Shown: positions 34,234 to 45,465 of the stretch, one piece after another
Position numbering within the stretch: position 1 is the first letter of the stretch
Layout of the letters: each line of letters opens with the position of its first letter
Assembly (NCBI GenBank): GCA_037783545.1
Contig: JBBELK010000636.1
Span: forward strand, 248,001-312,000
DNA from: Henricia sp. BOLD:AAB3569
Lineage: Eukaryota; Echinodermata; Asteroidea; Spinulosida; Echinasteridae
Length of the DNA: 64,000 nucleotides
Direction: 5' to 3'
Position numbers and translations under genes: made by a program
Notes under the pieces: generated by a model
Seen by the model: the letters and a program-made list of their open reading frames with translations, nothing else
Database searches by the model: none
Told to the model about the DNA's origin: nothing

Positions 34234-34372
34234 ATGGGGTGTTTTGGAAATAGCATGACCAATGAAGAACTTGATGAAGAACGGCGGAGAAAGGACGCCA
34301 ACAAAAAGATTGAAAAACAGCTACAAAAGGACAAACAGATCTACAGGGCGACACATCGGTTACTTCTTCTGG
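34234..34372 (+). CDS. GNAS: Galpha-s exon 1 (residues 1-47, Gly47 split)
   Basis: The stimulatory G protein alpha subunit couples receptors to adenylyl cyclase at the inner face of the plasma membrane. The exon starts [20 protein letters not shown], and the stretch [12 protein letters not shown] followed by [11 protein letters not shown] is almost identical to vertebrate Galpha-s. Cys3 is the family palmitoylation site. The ATG at 34234 is chosen because it yields the conserved MGC start; codons upstream are open but unlike the family. The donor is G|GTCAGT after the first base of Gly47, so exon 2 restores GAGESGKS. Residue numbering then matches human Galpha-s through Ser54. A long foldback element begins 81 bp past the donor. 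An upstream Galpha-type first exon of identical length lies 15.9 kb away on the same strand. Confidence 0.96.
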
Positions 34373-34453
34373 GTCAGTATGAGCATGATGGTAAAAAATG
34401 TGTACATGTATGTGCAAATGGGAGAGACATACGAAAAGCTGATGGAGACATTA

Positions 34454-35317
34454 TACTTCCAAATACTGAAAGCCACCCAGACCAAACTGGGTGGCTTTCA
34501 AGAACAGCACTTTTTTTTTTCCATCAAAATCGTTGCTCAAAATGGAATCTGACTTTAGACAAGTCATTTTACAGGAAATTGCTATTTTTGGTAAAATCAA
34601 AATCTCTACACGTTCTACATACCTCCCTGGCCGTAATTTTCTCAAAACTTATGTACACACCTCCGTTTTTAACAATTTGACGATCGAATTGAACTTCAAC
34701 TCGTGCTGACTCGTGGCATCGTTATTTTCAGAGCAATGGCGCTCGCCTCTAACAATTTCAAGCACCAGACCAGTTCCAGCACGTACCATTTTTGGACGAG
34801 GGGGGATTTGTTTTAGTGTGCCACTGTGTGGTCGGTGAATGAAGGATTCACGTCAAGTGACTTTTCACTCGTAAAGTTGCCACGCGGGTCGCTTTGACAA
34901 AAAGCCGTTTGGTGGTAATTTGACGTGAATCCTTCATTCACCGACCACACAGTGGCACACTAAAACAAATCCCCCCTCGTCCAAAAATGGTACGTGCTGG
35001 AACTGGTCTGGTGCTTGAAATTGTTAGAGGCGAGCGCCATTGCTCTGAAAATAACGATGCCACGAGTCAGCACGAGTTGAAGTTCAATTCGATCGTAAAA
35101 TTGTTAAAAACGGAGGTGTGTACGTAAGTTTTGAGAAAATTCCGGCCAGGGAGGTATGTAGAACGTGTAGAGATTTTGATTTTACCAAAAATAGCAATTT
35201 CCTGTAAAATGACTTGTCTAAAGATTCCATTTTGAGCAACGATTTTGATGGGAAAAAAAAGTGCTGTTCTTGAAAGCCGCCCAGTTTGGTCTGGGTGGCT
35301 TTCAGTATTTGGAAGTA
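34454..35317. mobile_element. 864-bp foldback element in Galpha-s intron 1, 10-bp target duplication
   Basis: The left arm (34454-34855) and right arm (34921-35317) are near-perfect reverse complements of about 400 bp around a 65-bp loop. The terminus is TACTTCCAAATACTGAAAGC. Each arm also holds a small hairpin near its end (GAAAGCCACCCAG then CTGGGTGGCTTTC). Perfect direct repeats GGAGACATTA lie at 34444-34453 and 35318-35327. The high arm identity suggests recent insertion or arm correction. Structure and duplication length fit a Mutator-like or foldback element. No transposase is encoded; the short open frames in the arms mirror each other. Confidence 0.92.
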
Positions 35318-35760
35318 GGAGACATTATATCTAGCCGGCCTATTTATTAGTATTACAACGCATTTTAGACTCCTACAATGTTAAATTCTTGCGAGCTTCC
35401 TCCATTAATTTTGAGTGAGGCCACGACCGGCATTTCCAAGCCAAGGACAAGTTAAATACAACCACGCCTAAAAAGGAAAACAATTTGGAGATTTTTAGAA
35501 GGTGTTTTAACGTAAATATCGGCATAGTCGCCAGGTCCGTGAGGTCGCCACCCTATTCATCAGCCAAATTAGCTTCGGTACATCTCGCATCGAAATCGGC
35601 AAATGCCTATTTCTTTTTAAAATGCATGCTACTCACTCTGTTTTATCGTCCTGCTGGATTCCTTAGTCGTCTATCGTATCTCCATACTTTTAGAAGGCTA
35701 AAAGTGATTTTCTGATGTTTACATCAATTGGGACTCTATGAATCGCTTTTAGCCCCTTAC

Positions 35761-35967
35761 CAATAAACCCTTTCACGGTTATCGACGCCATCTTGTTCAC
35801 GGGGCAGTTCGAACACGCTTTGCCGTGTGCGTACGTGGATAGTAGCTAATGCACAGTGACCTACATGTAACAATGCATTCGTATACGATCCGCGCACGAA
35901 CACGGCAACGCGTGTTCGAACTGCCCCGTGAACAACATGGCGTCGATAACCGTGAAAGGGTTTATTG
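35761..35967. mobile_element. MITE, 207 bp, CAATAAACCCTTTCACGG termini
   Basis: CAATAAACCCTTTCACGGTT at the left is mirrored by AACCGTGAAAGGGTTTATTG at the right. Further in, ACGGGGCAGTTCGAACACGC pairs with GCGTGTTCGAACTGCCCCGT. It lies in Galpha-s intron 1. Confidence 0.85.
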
Positions 35968-36751
35968 AACCCCATTCGCCATTTTGAATTTTCTTGCACG
36001 ACCAAGATGGCGGCCGTTCTCCAAACTGAAATTTCACCTTACAGTCAAAATTAAACATTGAAAAACTTACCATGGAAGTCCCTGGATGATTCTTCTAAAC
36101 AGGAACAAAACTATTCCAACGTAATTTTTCTTGGACAATTTCCAATGGGCAACGCACGCACTCGCAATGATCCACCGTACCTTGCTAAGCCACTACGCTC
36201 TAAGCTGAGCATGCAGCGCCCTCAAGAGATGAGCACACTCACCACTTGAGGGCGCTGTTCAAAACGAATGCATGCAACTGTCATAGCCGTTATATCGACG
36301 CCGATGCGATATATTTGCATGTTCAGTGATCGATAATAGCAAGCGAATCATGTTTGGTGAATTTACACCACATTTTTTAATGACTTGGCTGTACTTTAAC
36401 GGTGTTTTAGAGGGAAAAATTCATTATTTTTGTCCAGGCGGCCGAGCTTTTTGTCCGGGCGGCAAATATTTGTCCGGACGCTAACGGTACAGCGATTTTG
36501 TCCGGGCGCGCCGTCCGGACAAAACCGGCAGTGGAGATCACTGGACCATTTTACCAACTCAACCGTTGTGCATTGTGTACGCACAGCAGTCGAGTTGGTT
36601 CGAGTCGAGTTGACTCCACTTTGAAGTCGAGTTGGTCGCGACAAACAAGTGGGTCTTTCCACGCTCATGGGCCTATTTGAAAAATAAGTCAATAATTCCT
36701 TTCAGATGTCTTCAGTTTATCTCAAACTTAAAGAAATTTCCTTGTACTGTT
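35968..36751. other. GNAS: Intron 1 interval with short GTCCGGGCGGC repeats
   Basis: TTTGTCCGGGCGGC-like words recur between 36432 and 36530, and CGAGTTGGT-like words between 36585 and 36640. The latter, with CCGTTGTGCATT at 36564, reappear inverted near 38352-38375. No exon is supported. Confidence 0.4.
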
Positions 36752-36979
36752 CCCAGGAGATAACTTTTGCCCAAAAATGTAAGAAAATGCTGCCACAACA
36801 TACATTTCTGTAAAGCTTGTGTACAAATTTTGCACGTATGTAAAGGTGGACAGACGAAATTGTGACATTTTTGTCTGTCCACCGTTACATACGTAATGGA
36901 AAATTTGTACACAAGCTTTTCAGAAATGTATGTTGTGGCAGCATTTTCTGACCTTTTTGGGCAAAAGTTATCTCCTGGG
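36752..36979. mobile_element. Palindromic MITE, 228 bp, CCCAGGAGATAACTTTTGCC termini
   Basis: CCCAGGAGATAACTTTTGCC at the left is mirrored by GGCAAAAGTTATCTCCTGGG at the right. The arms continue inward with AATGCTGCCACAACATAC and its complement to a short loop at about 36858. A diverged single arm recurs at about 50590-50680. Confidence 0.85.
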
Positions 36980-38686
36980 GCCGAGTTTGTACACATGGCA
37001 GTTGGGGCCAAGTTTGTTTGGAGCCGGACTGAACTCGAAACGTTTTGGCCACGCCGTGCCAGTATGATCGGAAAACCAGTACCTGATGACAGGCCTCAAC
37101 CTTAAGCTTCAGAGGGGCAAGGCCACTTGGCCTTGAAGGCCCCCAAAATGAAGGGGGCACCAAGGCCAATTGAAAGGGCACCAAGGCCATTTTCAAAATT
37201 TCACTTCCCTTCAATTTGAAGATGGTGTTCAAGATGTTTTTTTTTGTAAGGGTCTTGAACATGTGTTATAGTATAGATTCTTAAGGATTTGTTTGTGCAG
37301 ATTTAAAACAAATATGGAAAAGAAGGATTCTGCTTTAATACCTGCACTTAACTCTTAAGCCCTACGCACAGACTCTATGGAGACCGACTTGGTAAAAAAC
37401 GTTTTTCCTAAGTAGACTAACTTTTTGGTCTACTTTTTCCCTCAGTAAAATGACGATTTCCCGCAGATTTTCTCTTTTTGGAAGTTGAGCTGCGGAAAGA
37501 ATGGGGGAGTTGACCATGGCTTCGTACCTTGTGACTGTGTGCAAAGCATAATGAGACAGGCTGAAAAAAATATATAAAGTGTTTCCTCACAAAATCAAAT
37601 TTGCACATTCTAATGCTACCGGTAGACGAGTCATTTTGAAGAAAAATATCTGATCAACCGCCCAACTCTTACCAAAACGTTATTCACAGACCATGCCGCG
37701 CCCATTTATGTGGGCCAGGCTTTGTAGGCCGATCTTCCTGGTCCCCGCGCGCGTTGCATGCACTGATGCAGTGGCAGGCTCGACATGGCCACGGCCGGTC
37801 CTTGCCGGTAACTGGCGTTTGACAATACCGTTCCAATTTTGAAATACATGTACACGTATTCTCATTTCCCTACATACACTTAATCCATGAGAGTGGAAGA
37901 TATTTAGTGACAAATTTCAAGCCCTGGGCTATCACTCATCACTTCATGCAGTACATGTACATGTACAGTACACTGTACGTACCGACGATCGTCGCACATG
38001 TTGCATTCATAAAACGATTCATCGAGCGCAATCGCTACTGCCAGCATGCATTGCACGTGTCTGGACACGGACCTATATTTAGTTTACAGTCAACTCGGCC
38101 GTTTGCCTACTCAACTCTTTCTGATCTTGTAGCGCGATTTTGTGCCTATCTTCACGGGAATCCCCGGTCGGCCCCACGCGAATCGCGCGAAAGCGAAATT
38201 TTCGCAACTTGAATTTGCAGAACCTTATTCCTCCATGGTTTAACTCCTTTCTGCTTGCGCAAAGATTAGCAGGTACATCTACATGTACATGTAAATGTTA
38301 GACTTCATACCCGGTATAAGTTTTGCCGATGATTCGCCTTCGCTTCGCTTTTGAATGCACAACGGTCGAGTTGACCTGCACCCACCGAGTCCAGTCTAGT
38401 TTGTGAGCGACGTAGCACGTGTACTGCGCTATCTGGATATAACGTTCACAAAAGTTCGGTCCGTCGAAGAGCGCTATAACGAGAGTTTACTGTACTTGCA
38501 AAAATGCTTCGTATTTAACTGTCGAGCATCACATGTATTGCACAAAGCAATTTCCGTGTCAAATCAGACCCGCGATATTTTGGGCCAGGCGCCCGGCCGA
38601 TGACATGCATGACTTTCCTTCCTCCATCCATATGACATTACGATCGATATCTACATGGAGCTTGATCGGAGCCGATCAAATATTGC
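36980..38686. other. GNAS: 1.7-kb intron 1 interval, no exon seen
   Basis: Contains a short repeat GGGGGCACCAAGGCCA / GGGCACCAAGGCCA near 37150-37190 and TACATG runs near 37850 and 37955. Open frames up to 125 residues lack recognisable domains. Confidence 0.45.
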
Positions 38687-38764
38687 ATTGGCTTCATCGT
38701 CGCAACGTGCCAAAGCCATCGAGTAACTCGATGGTAATTGGCACGTTGCGGCGATGAAGCCAAT
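38687..38764. repeat. Compact 78-bp hairpin
   Basis: ATTGGCTTCATCG(T)CGCAACGTGCCA pairs with TGGCACGTTGCG(G)CGATGAAGCCAAT, and CCATCGAGT pairs with ACTCGATGG at the tip. The stem is nearly perfect and the loop almost absent. It is either a tiny MITE or a structured RNA source. Confidence 0.8.
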
Positions 38765-39639
38765 TCGAGTTACCGCGCAGTGCACACATAGGAAAGATGT
38801 TGATAATTGTCAATTTATCAGAACCATCGGAACAGTTTGATTGCAGACGCCCTCTAGCGGCGTGGCAACATTTGCATAATAAAAATGGCGCATCGGCACC
38901 GTTAAAATTACTTGATTTTCTTGGACAGATTTATTTGCACAACTTTGTGAAAAGCATATTCGCAGAAATCAATAGGCCCCTTACAGAAAAAAGCGATACT
39001 TCTGGGTACAAATCATACGCACAAAATGCATGCACATCGCGCAAGTTCCGACAGTAGCGCCGCTCACACCTCGGCTGCGGATTCCATTACGTTTCTTCTC
39101 GGGTCAATTTCAACCCGCGAAAGCTGTTAGTGTTATGTTATTTGTATAAAAGAAGGGACTTGAAGATTAAAAAATGCATGCTACATTTAAGAAAGTTGGC
39201 TGCACGATGACGTGGCGTGATCACTTTCAACCACAGATTTCTATTAACAACTAGATGAGAAACGGAGGCCGTACGCGCATAACCGCGCCTTCTCATTAGC
39301 ATAGTTTTGGGCACCTCATTTGCATACTTCCCCATTGAATTACACGTAAAACTTCCCGCATGCGCACTTTCTCAATGTTTGTGACGACCGCGCATGTTAT
39401 GTTCGAACACAACGCGCTGCACGCGTTTTAAACTGGTTACGGTGATGTGCCATTCAATAACAGTCGTTTCTTATCTTGTTGTTAATAGAAATCTGTGCTT
39501 TCAACCCACACCACTGGTAGTATTTGCCGAACCCGAACCGAACCCGAACTTGCGGACCTCGTTACAGCACTATTATTATTTCTTTCTGGTTTTCATACCA
39601 AGGATTCCTCTTAAGTGCCCATTGCACTGTCACTTGCAA

Positions 39640-39930
39640 GCGTGAGGAAACCCATGAAGAATTAGAAATTAGAAAATGGCCAGAGACACCAGGGAATCCC
39701 CTTGCTCTTCACGAAAGAATGCTCTGGGATCTTTAAAGTGCGTTACCGTTACCTAACTGTGGACCAACGGCTTTACATGTACATCCCTTCCGAAGGATGG
39801 AGCCAGTGTGGTTGAGTGCCTTGCTCAAGGGCACAGGTACTGCAGCCGGGGGAAGGTTCGAACCCACAACCCCAAATTTTCACCTATGATTGCGAGTCAA
39901 TGACCCAAACAACTCGGCCACGGTACCCCA
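39640..39930 (-). mobile_element. tRNA-derived SINE, family 2, copy 2
   Basis: On the - strand: GGTACCGTGGCCGAGTTGTT, then GTGGGTTCGAACC (B box), CTTGAGCAAGGCACTCAACC, and CCATCCTTCGGAAGGGATGT. It matches 32884-33160. 38765-39639 upstream of it holds nothing recognisable. Confidence 0.8.
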
Positions 39931-40290
39931 CAATATGGTTAAAGAAGCTTGTTCAGATTTGTCCAGAAAATGCATTTTGTTCTCACCTAACAATCATATA
40001 AAATACCTCCCCAAAATATTATCCATGGGAAGAAAACAGAAAATGTGCAATCTCCAATTTGGATGTGGAAGCAAAAAGGTTAGTGTGATCACTGCATTGC
40101 TTTATGTAACCGGATAAATTAGTTTACAAAACATTGGTGTTTTTTTTTACAATACCCTTGAAAATATACACATTGAGAAGGTGAAATTTCAGAATGGAAA
40201 TTTAGAAAGATATAAAACAATTATATGGTATCAGAATCTCAACACTCATGGGAAAAATGGGGGTGCTCAAAATTGTGATCTGTACACGTT
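39931..40290 (-). repeat. Dispersed repeat family X, uninterrupted copy
   Basis: On the - strand it reads ...GGGAGGTATTTTATATGATTGTTAGGTGAGAAC..., in pieces, matching 7150-7178 joined to 8140-8155. This gives the empty site for the GC-rich element at 7179-8139. 40291-40782 shows nothing recognisable. Confidence 0.7.
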
Positions 40291-40782
40291 CCTTTTAAAA
40301 TCACCCGCTATTACCGGGTAGGTTTGTCAGTGCAGAAAGCTCAGGACATTTTGTCAAGTGGTTACTTTTATCAGGCAACCTCTCTCCAGAAAATCCAACT
40401 AAGTCAATTGAACCAAAAGCTTGTTTCTATAAATGACCTATCACCCATTTACTGGATAATACTGGAAAAGAGGAAATTTTTGCTCGGCGAAAACGGGTCT
40501 TATGCACTGTTTTCCGGCAAATAACAGCAAGAATTTTCCCAGCAGTTTTCCTTCTCAAGGAAAGAAAATTTATCTTGTAAATGCTACCAGAAACTTACCG
40601 TTCTCCTCTCGTGCACATTCAAGGGAGAACATGGAAACATGTGACTGCACAAAGACTGATGCAGTGTCTGTGCTGAGCCACTGCATACAACCTTTATCCA
40701 GCAAATTCACGAAGCGTGATTGAATGAAGACCAGCAAGCTCTGCTATTTTCCCGGATAGAGCAATTCATTTGAAACTTAGCA

Positions 40783-41273
40783 TTAAAGATAGTATACCGG
40801 TACATGATTGGTAAACTGTTACAAATAGTTTTATCCCCCTGTGTGATTGAAGATGCATGATTAAAACCAACCTGAGCAAAAACCAGCTCCGAACTTCATC
40901 TAACTTTTGAGAAAACAGTCAAAGTTTTGCAGTCATTTCGCCCCAAAACCACTTCGCCCTGAACCATTTTGCCCTGAATCACGGCCTGTGCACGAAGTGG
41001 TTTTGGGGCGAAGTGGCATTTTGGCGATGTAGTGTTTTGGGATTTGGGGCGAAATGGTTTTGGGGCAAATTGAATTTTCGTCTCATGAGACGAAAACTAA
41101 TTGTTTTAGTCATTTCTCAAAGACTATAGCACTTCAGACAAAACCATTTCAGGGGAAGTTTTCTATGGTCGTCATGTTTATTTTGTGTAAGTTAGACGTA
41201 CATGTAAATCTGTGAACATTTCTGATTTTCGAGATTACCAATGATGTATACAGTATACATGTACTGCCTTTAA
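40783..41273. mobile_element. MITE, family I, copy 2
   Basis: It shares TTAAAGATAGTATAC, GTTTTATCCCCCTGTGTGAT, the TTCGCCC words and the TTCGTCTCATGAGACGAA palindrome with 10228-10720. A TACATGTA-type expansion is present at the right end. It lies in Galpha-s intron 1. Confidence 0.8.
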
Positions 41274-41530
41274 CACTAATCAGCTATTTACCAGTAAATG
41301 GGTTGACTGATAGTAAAATTGTGGATGTTCAATAGAAACGCGCCCATGTTCCTCTTGTTGATAGTTTATGTTGGTCAAATGGGTCTTATAAAGTGTGTGG
41401 TTTGTGGTTGTGATCACTGAAGCATGTGTGCTTAATTGAGTGAGTCAGTTATAATATTAATCACCATCTCTTTAACAATTGTGTCAAATTCATGTGTGAA
41501 AACGAAACCACAAATGTTTACCATTGTCTG

Positions 41531-41660
41531 GGGGGGGGGGGGGGTGGGTTGGGAGATGGAGGTTTACATGGAAAGTGGAAGGAAACGGGGGAGGAGAGTG
41601 GTGAAGGAGATGGGGTGGGGTACATGTAGCCTAGGGTAGGGGTGGGGGAGGAAGGGAGCT
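41531..41660. repeat. G-rich tract with potential to form quadruplex
   Basis: A run of about 14 G is followed by GGGTTGGGAGATGGAGG and further GGGG(A/T) blocks up to 41655 on the + (sense) strand of Galpha-s intron 1. No coding meaning. Confidence 0.6.
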
Positions 41661-42132
41661 CTTAACCTTTTAGAAATTTGGTAAGGACCAGAAAATCGTC
41701 GCTGACAACATGAACTGACACCCAAGAGCATTTTGAGTACACTTCCTGAAAAACGCAGTGGGGGCAAGTTATTTTAAGAAATTGGCATCCGCGTGTGGGC
41801 ACGCATTTATTGCACTGACTCGTACATACATGTACATGGCAAGGGTTTTGGTTTTCACAAACTGTGTACACTGTACTTGAATACAAAGTATGTATATACC
41901 GGTAGGCAGGAAAGTGATCTTGCTGTAAAACGCATGCTGATTGGCCGATAATGATAATATGACATGTTGCTACTAAATTCTGGCCAACGATGTTTGAGTT
42001 AACAAAATGGCGATTGGCATGCTGGGTTGGCCTCTTTTCAAGCCGCTCACTTGGGTTTTATGTGTTCCCGCGCATTGCTCTTTGCAAGCTTTTTGTGCTG
42101 TTGCACAGAGAACGTATTGGATTAAATTACAA

Positions 42133-42303
42133 GCAGGCCTCGAAATTCATTTTGAAAAGGTCACAGCAATTTTCCCTTAGTAAAGGGCACCTGAATGAGG
42201 AAATGGAAAATTTGTGTTATAACTTTTTAAGGGCAACACGGCAAAAGCATAGGGCACCGATGGCAATTTGCTGTGGTGCTGTGGGTTATTTCGAGGCCTG
42301 TAC
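42133..42303. mobile_element. Short MITE, AGGCCTCGAAAT termini
   Basis: GCAGGCCTCGAAATTC at the left and ATTTCGAGGCCTG at the right are inverted. The interior has AGGGCACC and AAAGGGCACC words. The 141-residue open frame spanning it is not credited as a gene. Confidence 0.55.
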
Positions 42304-44079
42304 AAGGCTAGCTACCGTACAGTTGCATGCACACACGGCCGCGCCATGCGGTGAACAGGTACCGGGCCGGCCGAGGCCCGTATTGGAAGCAGTTTTTATG
42401 ACCGTGGGAGTCTGAAGAACGATCGGTCATCAATCCTTTACGTGGTCTTTTTTTTACGAAAGAAACTTTACATACGGCGTGGGTCTCTTATTTCAACTGT
42501 CCAGCCGGATCATTTGGGGAGGCTTTCTAGCTGGCCCTCGACGATTTCAACTGTCATTTGGCCAACGGACTAGTGCTAATTTGAACGCTGATAATATTTG
42601 GACCATGTAGGCATGGTAGGAGAATCCATGCAGTATGCAATGACTAACCCTACATGTACATGTACATGTACCGGTACATGTAGTACAATACACGGTGTGT
42701 ATCACTGTAGACCTCTGGTACATGTATGCACATGTATAGATTGGTGTTGTCATGGCAGCTACCATACATATACATACGTACATGTATGCAAGTTTGGATG
42801 CGCATACTTTACTATTCTACATTATGTTTGGCTGCTGTGTTCAGTTTTGGCATAGGCTACAGATTACATTTATAATTAGAAAATTGTTTAAAATTACGTT
42901 ATATCCATTTGTGACTAAAAATGTGTATAATAAAAACCATTCTCTGTTTCAGTCACCTCAGTCAATGACTTTAAACAAAATGATAAGGTCATTGCGAAAT
43001 CCTGTATGGTACCGGTAGAAGGGGGTATATTCGACCAGATAAGAAAGATGTGCTCATGTCTTTCTGTCAAAGAAGAAAATGAGTCTAATTTTAATGCATA
43101 TTCAACAACTATCTGGGTATTGACCTTTGACCTCGAGTTTAATAGGTTCGTTGTGAGGGAGAATTCTACCACCTTTTGGCAGTATTCGATCAGAGGGCTG
43201 AAAATGTTTAATGGGCCAAGAAGATTGGGTACTTTGGCATCATTTTTGATAAATGAGTGCATGTTATTATAGGCAAAGTAGTTGTATCCAGAAAACGATA
43301 TTCGTTTATGTAAATTTTAATGATTGTATTAGTAAACGTGCACATATCAATGTAGAAGCATTAACAATTAATGTTTAGCTAATTAAAAGCAACAAAATTG
43401 TGCAGAATACATTCAAACTGATAGTTTCCAATGCAGAAATAATATTTTAACTCAAAAATTTAATATGCATAAAATAATTACCATTTTATGGCCCTGCAGT
43501 TGAATATACTCACTCAAAGCACCTCTATTGTATGGAAAAATTAAATCTCCATTTTCACCATTTTTAAACAACTTATTTTAGCTTTTTATGTTATAAATTA
43601 GTAAAGATGTGACTCAACTGTTAGAATTATTACTTCCTTGACACCAGTATATGTCCAAGTTATTAAAGGGGTCTTTGACAAATCTTGTCTTTCTTATTGG
43701 ATCCTGTTAGACGAATCAATAAAATAACTGCCGATTCTTCACCTCACGTTTGAACAAGGTTAATCTTGTAAAGAAGTGCAACTTCAGACAGTATTTTGAT
43801 TCAAAAGAAAGGAGAAGAGTTGCAGGCCAGGGTTTACTTTGAGTTGGTCTCAGGACATTTTTTTATTTTTTATTATTAAAGTGACACCTTTGAGCTGATC
43901 GAATTCTCCCCTGATCGAAAATACCCACACTTAAACCTGCATGTATAAAATAATAAAATCGCCACTACATGTACAAGTAGGTACACTGTGACACTTATGG
44001 AGTTGAATTTTAAAAAATATAAATACTAGGCTTCAAGGAACTACATGTACCGTATTACCCTCAATATATAAACAGTGGG
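42304..44079. other. GNAS: 1.8-kb intron 1 interval with TACATG tracts
   Basis: 42650-42790 holds TACATGTACATGTACATGTA-type runs. The open frames at 42915-43272 on both strands show no motif. No exon is supported. Confidence 0.45.
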
Positions 44080-44285
44080 GTGTTATGGCCGAGCGGTCTA
44101 GTGAGTCGAACTTAATTTCCTGTGCTAGTACTAGAATGTAGGTTCGATTCCTGGCCGTGACGGGTTGTGGCACCTGTGCCCTTGAGCAAGGCACTCAACC
44201 ACACTTGCTCCCATTCCTGTAATTGGCGGTCCCTCCGCGGTTGGATGTGGTATATAAATAAAATAAATTAAATAAATAAATAAAG
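44080..44285 (+). mobile_element. tRNA-derived SINE with Leu/Ser-type head
   Basis: GGTGTTATGGCCGAGCGGTC carries an A box like class II tRNAs. It is followed by GTAGGTTCGATTCC (B box), CTTGAGCAAGGCACTCAACC and a TAAA-repeat tail. The acceptor stem is not closed, so it is a SINE rather than a tRNA gene. Confidence 0.75.
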
Positions 44286-44876
44286 TATACGGCTTTGTGA
44301 ATTAAATAATTGATATTCCCCCAAAAAGGACAAGACAAATTCAATAAACTAATACGATCTATCATGTCTATAGACTACATGTAGTACAATCTATAGACCA
44401 CATGTTTGGCATTTTTAATCTTTCGCTCATAATGTAACAAATTTAGCTCTTAATGCAAGTTTAATTGATATACAAGTAGTACATGTTCTTAAAATAGTTA
44501 AATATAGTGGGTAAAACCAACAGCCACCTTTTCCAGAAAGAAACTGGTCAGAAGACTTTGAAATGTAATCCGAATCGTACAAGTTGAAAAATGCCCTTCC
44601 CGTACAACACGTTTGAAACAGTTGTCTTAAATGTTATATCAAAACTGTGATACCAAGACATGTTTGTTTGTAAATTTCACAAGAAGTATTCTACAATATT
44701 TAAAATATTCACTGAGAATTTCTTTTGAAAAATTAATTTGGATTTTGCCATGTTTAGTCCACATTTCTATCCAATTAATTCACCCCGGTGGTCACTGGGT
44801 CATTATAACTAAAACACATTCATACAAAATAAAAATCTATAATACCGATATGTTTTTATTTTCTCCTATTTTTCAG

Positions 44877-44949
44877 GTGCTGGCGAGTCAGGAAAAAGCA
44901 CTATCGTAAAACAAATGAGGATTCTACATGTAGATGGATTTTCTCCAGA
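44877..44949 (+). CDS. GNAS: Galpha-s exon 2 (P-loop exon, residues 47-71)
   Basis: The acceptor is a strong pyrimidine tract ending TTTTTCAG. The exon completes Gly47 and encodes [20 protein letters not shown] followed by FSP and two bases of Glu71. This is the G1/P-loop that binds the GTP phosphates: Gly47, Lys53 and Ser54 fall at the human positions, Ser54 being a magnesium ligand. The donor is GTAAGT at 44950. Its phase-1 entry fits both the exon at 34234 and the unusual exon at 18313, so either could be spliced to it. Intron 1 measured from the 34234 exon is 10,504 bp. No other P-loop exon was recognised in the window. Confidence 0.96.
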
Positions 44950-45213
44950 GTAAGTATTTTTTTAATGCCTCGTCAGTAAGTTGGATGTCGCACAGCCCGG
45001 GATAAGTTTTTGTGACCATAACCAGAAGTCGGTGATGAATCCAGGCCCTTTAAAATACAAAAATATGATGGACATTCTAGGCAGTAGTAGTACCTGAGTA
45101 CCACCTGGAATGTTTTGGTACCACCGGGAATTTCCAGTGTATTTTCATATTGGATCAGTGGGTTTGGTTTCCTAGAACTGGTTGCAAAAAGTTGGGTTTG
45201 ACTGGTCTTGAGA

Positions 45214-45465
45214 GTGAATTCACACACAGCCTTTTCAGGCATAAAGTTGATGTGCGTTGCTTTGAGATAAAGTGGCGTAAAGGAAATTTCAAATGAAACG
45301 AAACATTAAAAATCACAGAATCGACTCGGGCAGAAAGTGCGTTTGTGATTCTGTGGTTTTCAGTCCGTCGTTTCACTCAAAAGTCCTTCCACACCGCTTT
45401 TTCTCAAAGAGACGCTCTTCGAATATATGCACGAAAAGGTTCGGTGTGAATCCACCTGTACATTT
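45214..45465. mobile_element. Palindromic MITE in Galpha-s intron 2
   Basis: TGAATTCACACACAGCCTTTT at the left, in part, pairs with AAAAGGTTCGGTGTGAAT at the right. The inner parts AAATCACAGAATCG and CGTTTGTGATTCTGTGG also pair. Mirror-image open frames on both strands follow from this symmetry. Confidence 0.7.

Noticed and set aside
36557-38375. A 1.8-kb element bounded by CCGTTGTGCATT and AATGCACAACGG
   Set aside because: Only about 20 bp match, related words occur elsewhere nearby, and no duplication was seen; more likely separate fragments of one repeat.
41990-42415. 141-codon open frame on the + strand in intron 1 of Galpha-s
   Set aside because: It runs through a short inverted-repeat element and has no family features.
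32884-44285. tRNA genes suggested by B-box sequences (also 9.6, 19.7, 32.3, 39.8, 49.0 and 50.1 kb)
   Set aside because: Acceptor stems do not close and each is followed by a SINE body and tail, several in multiple copies.
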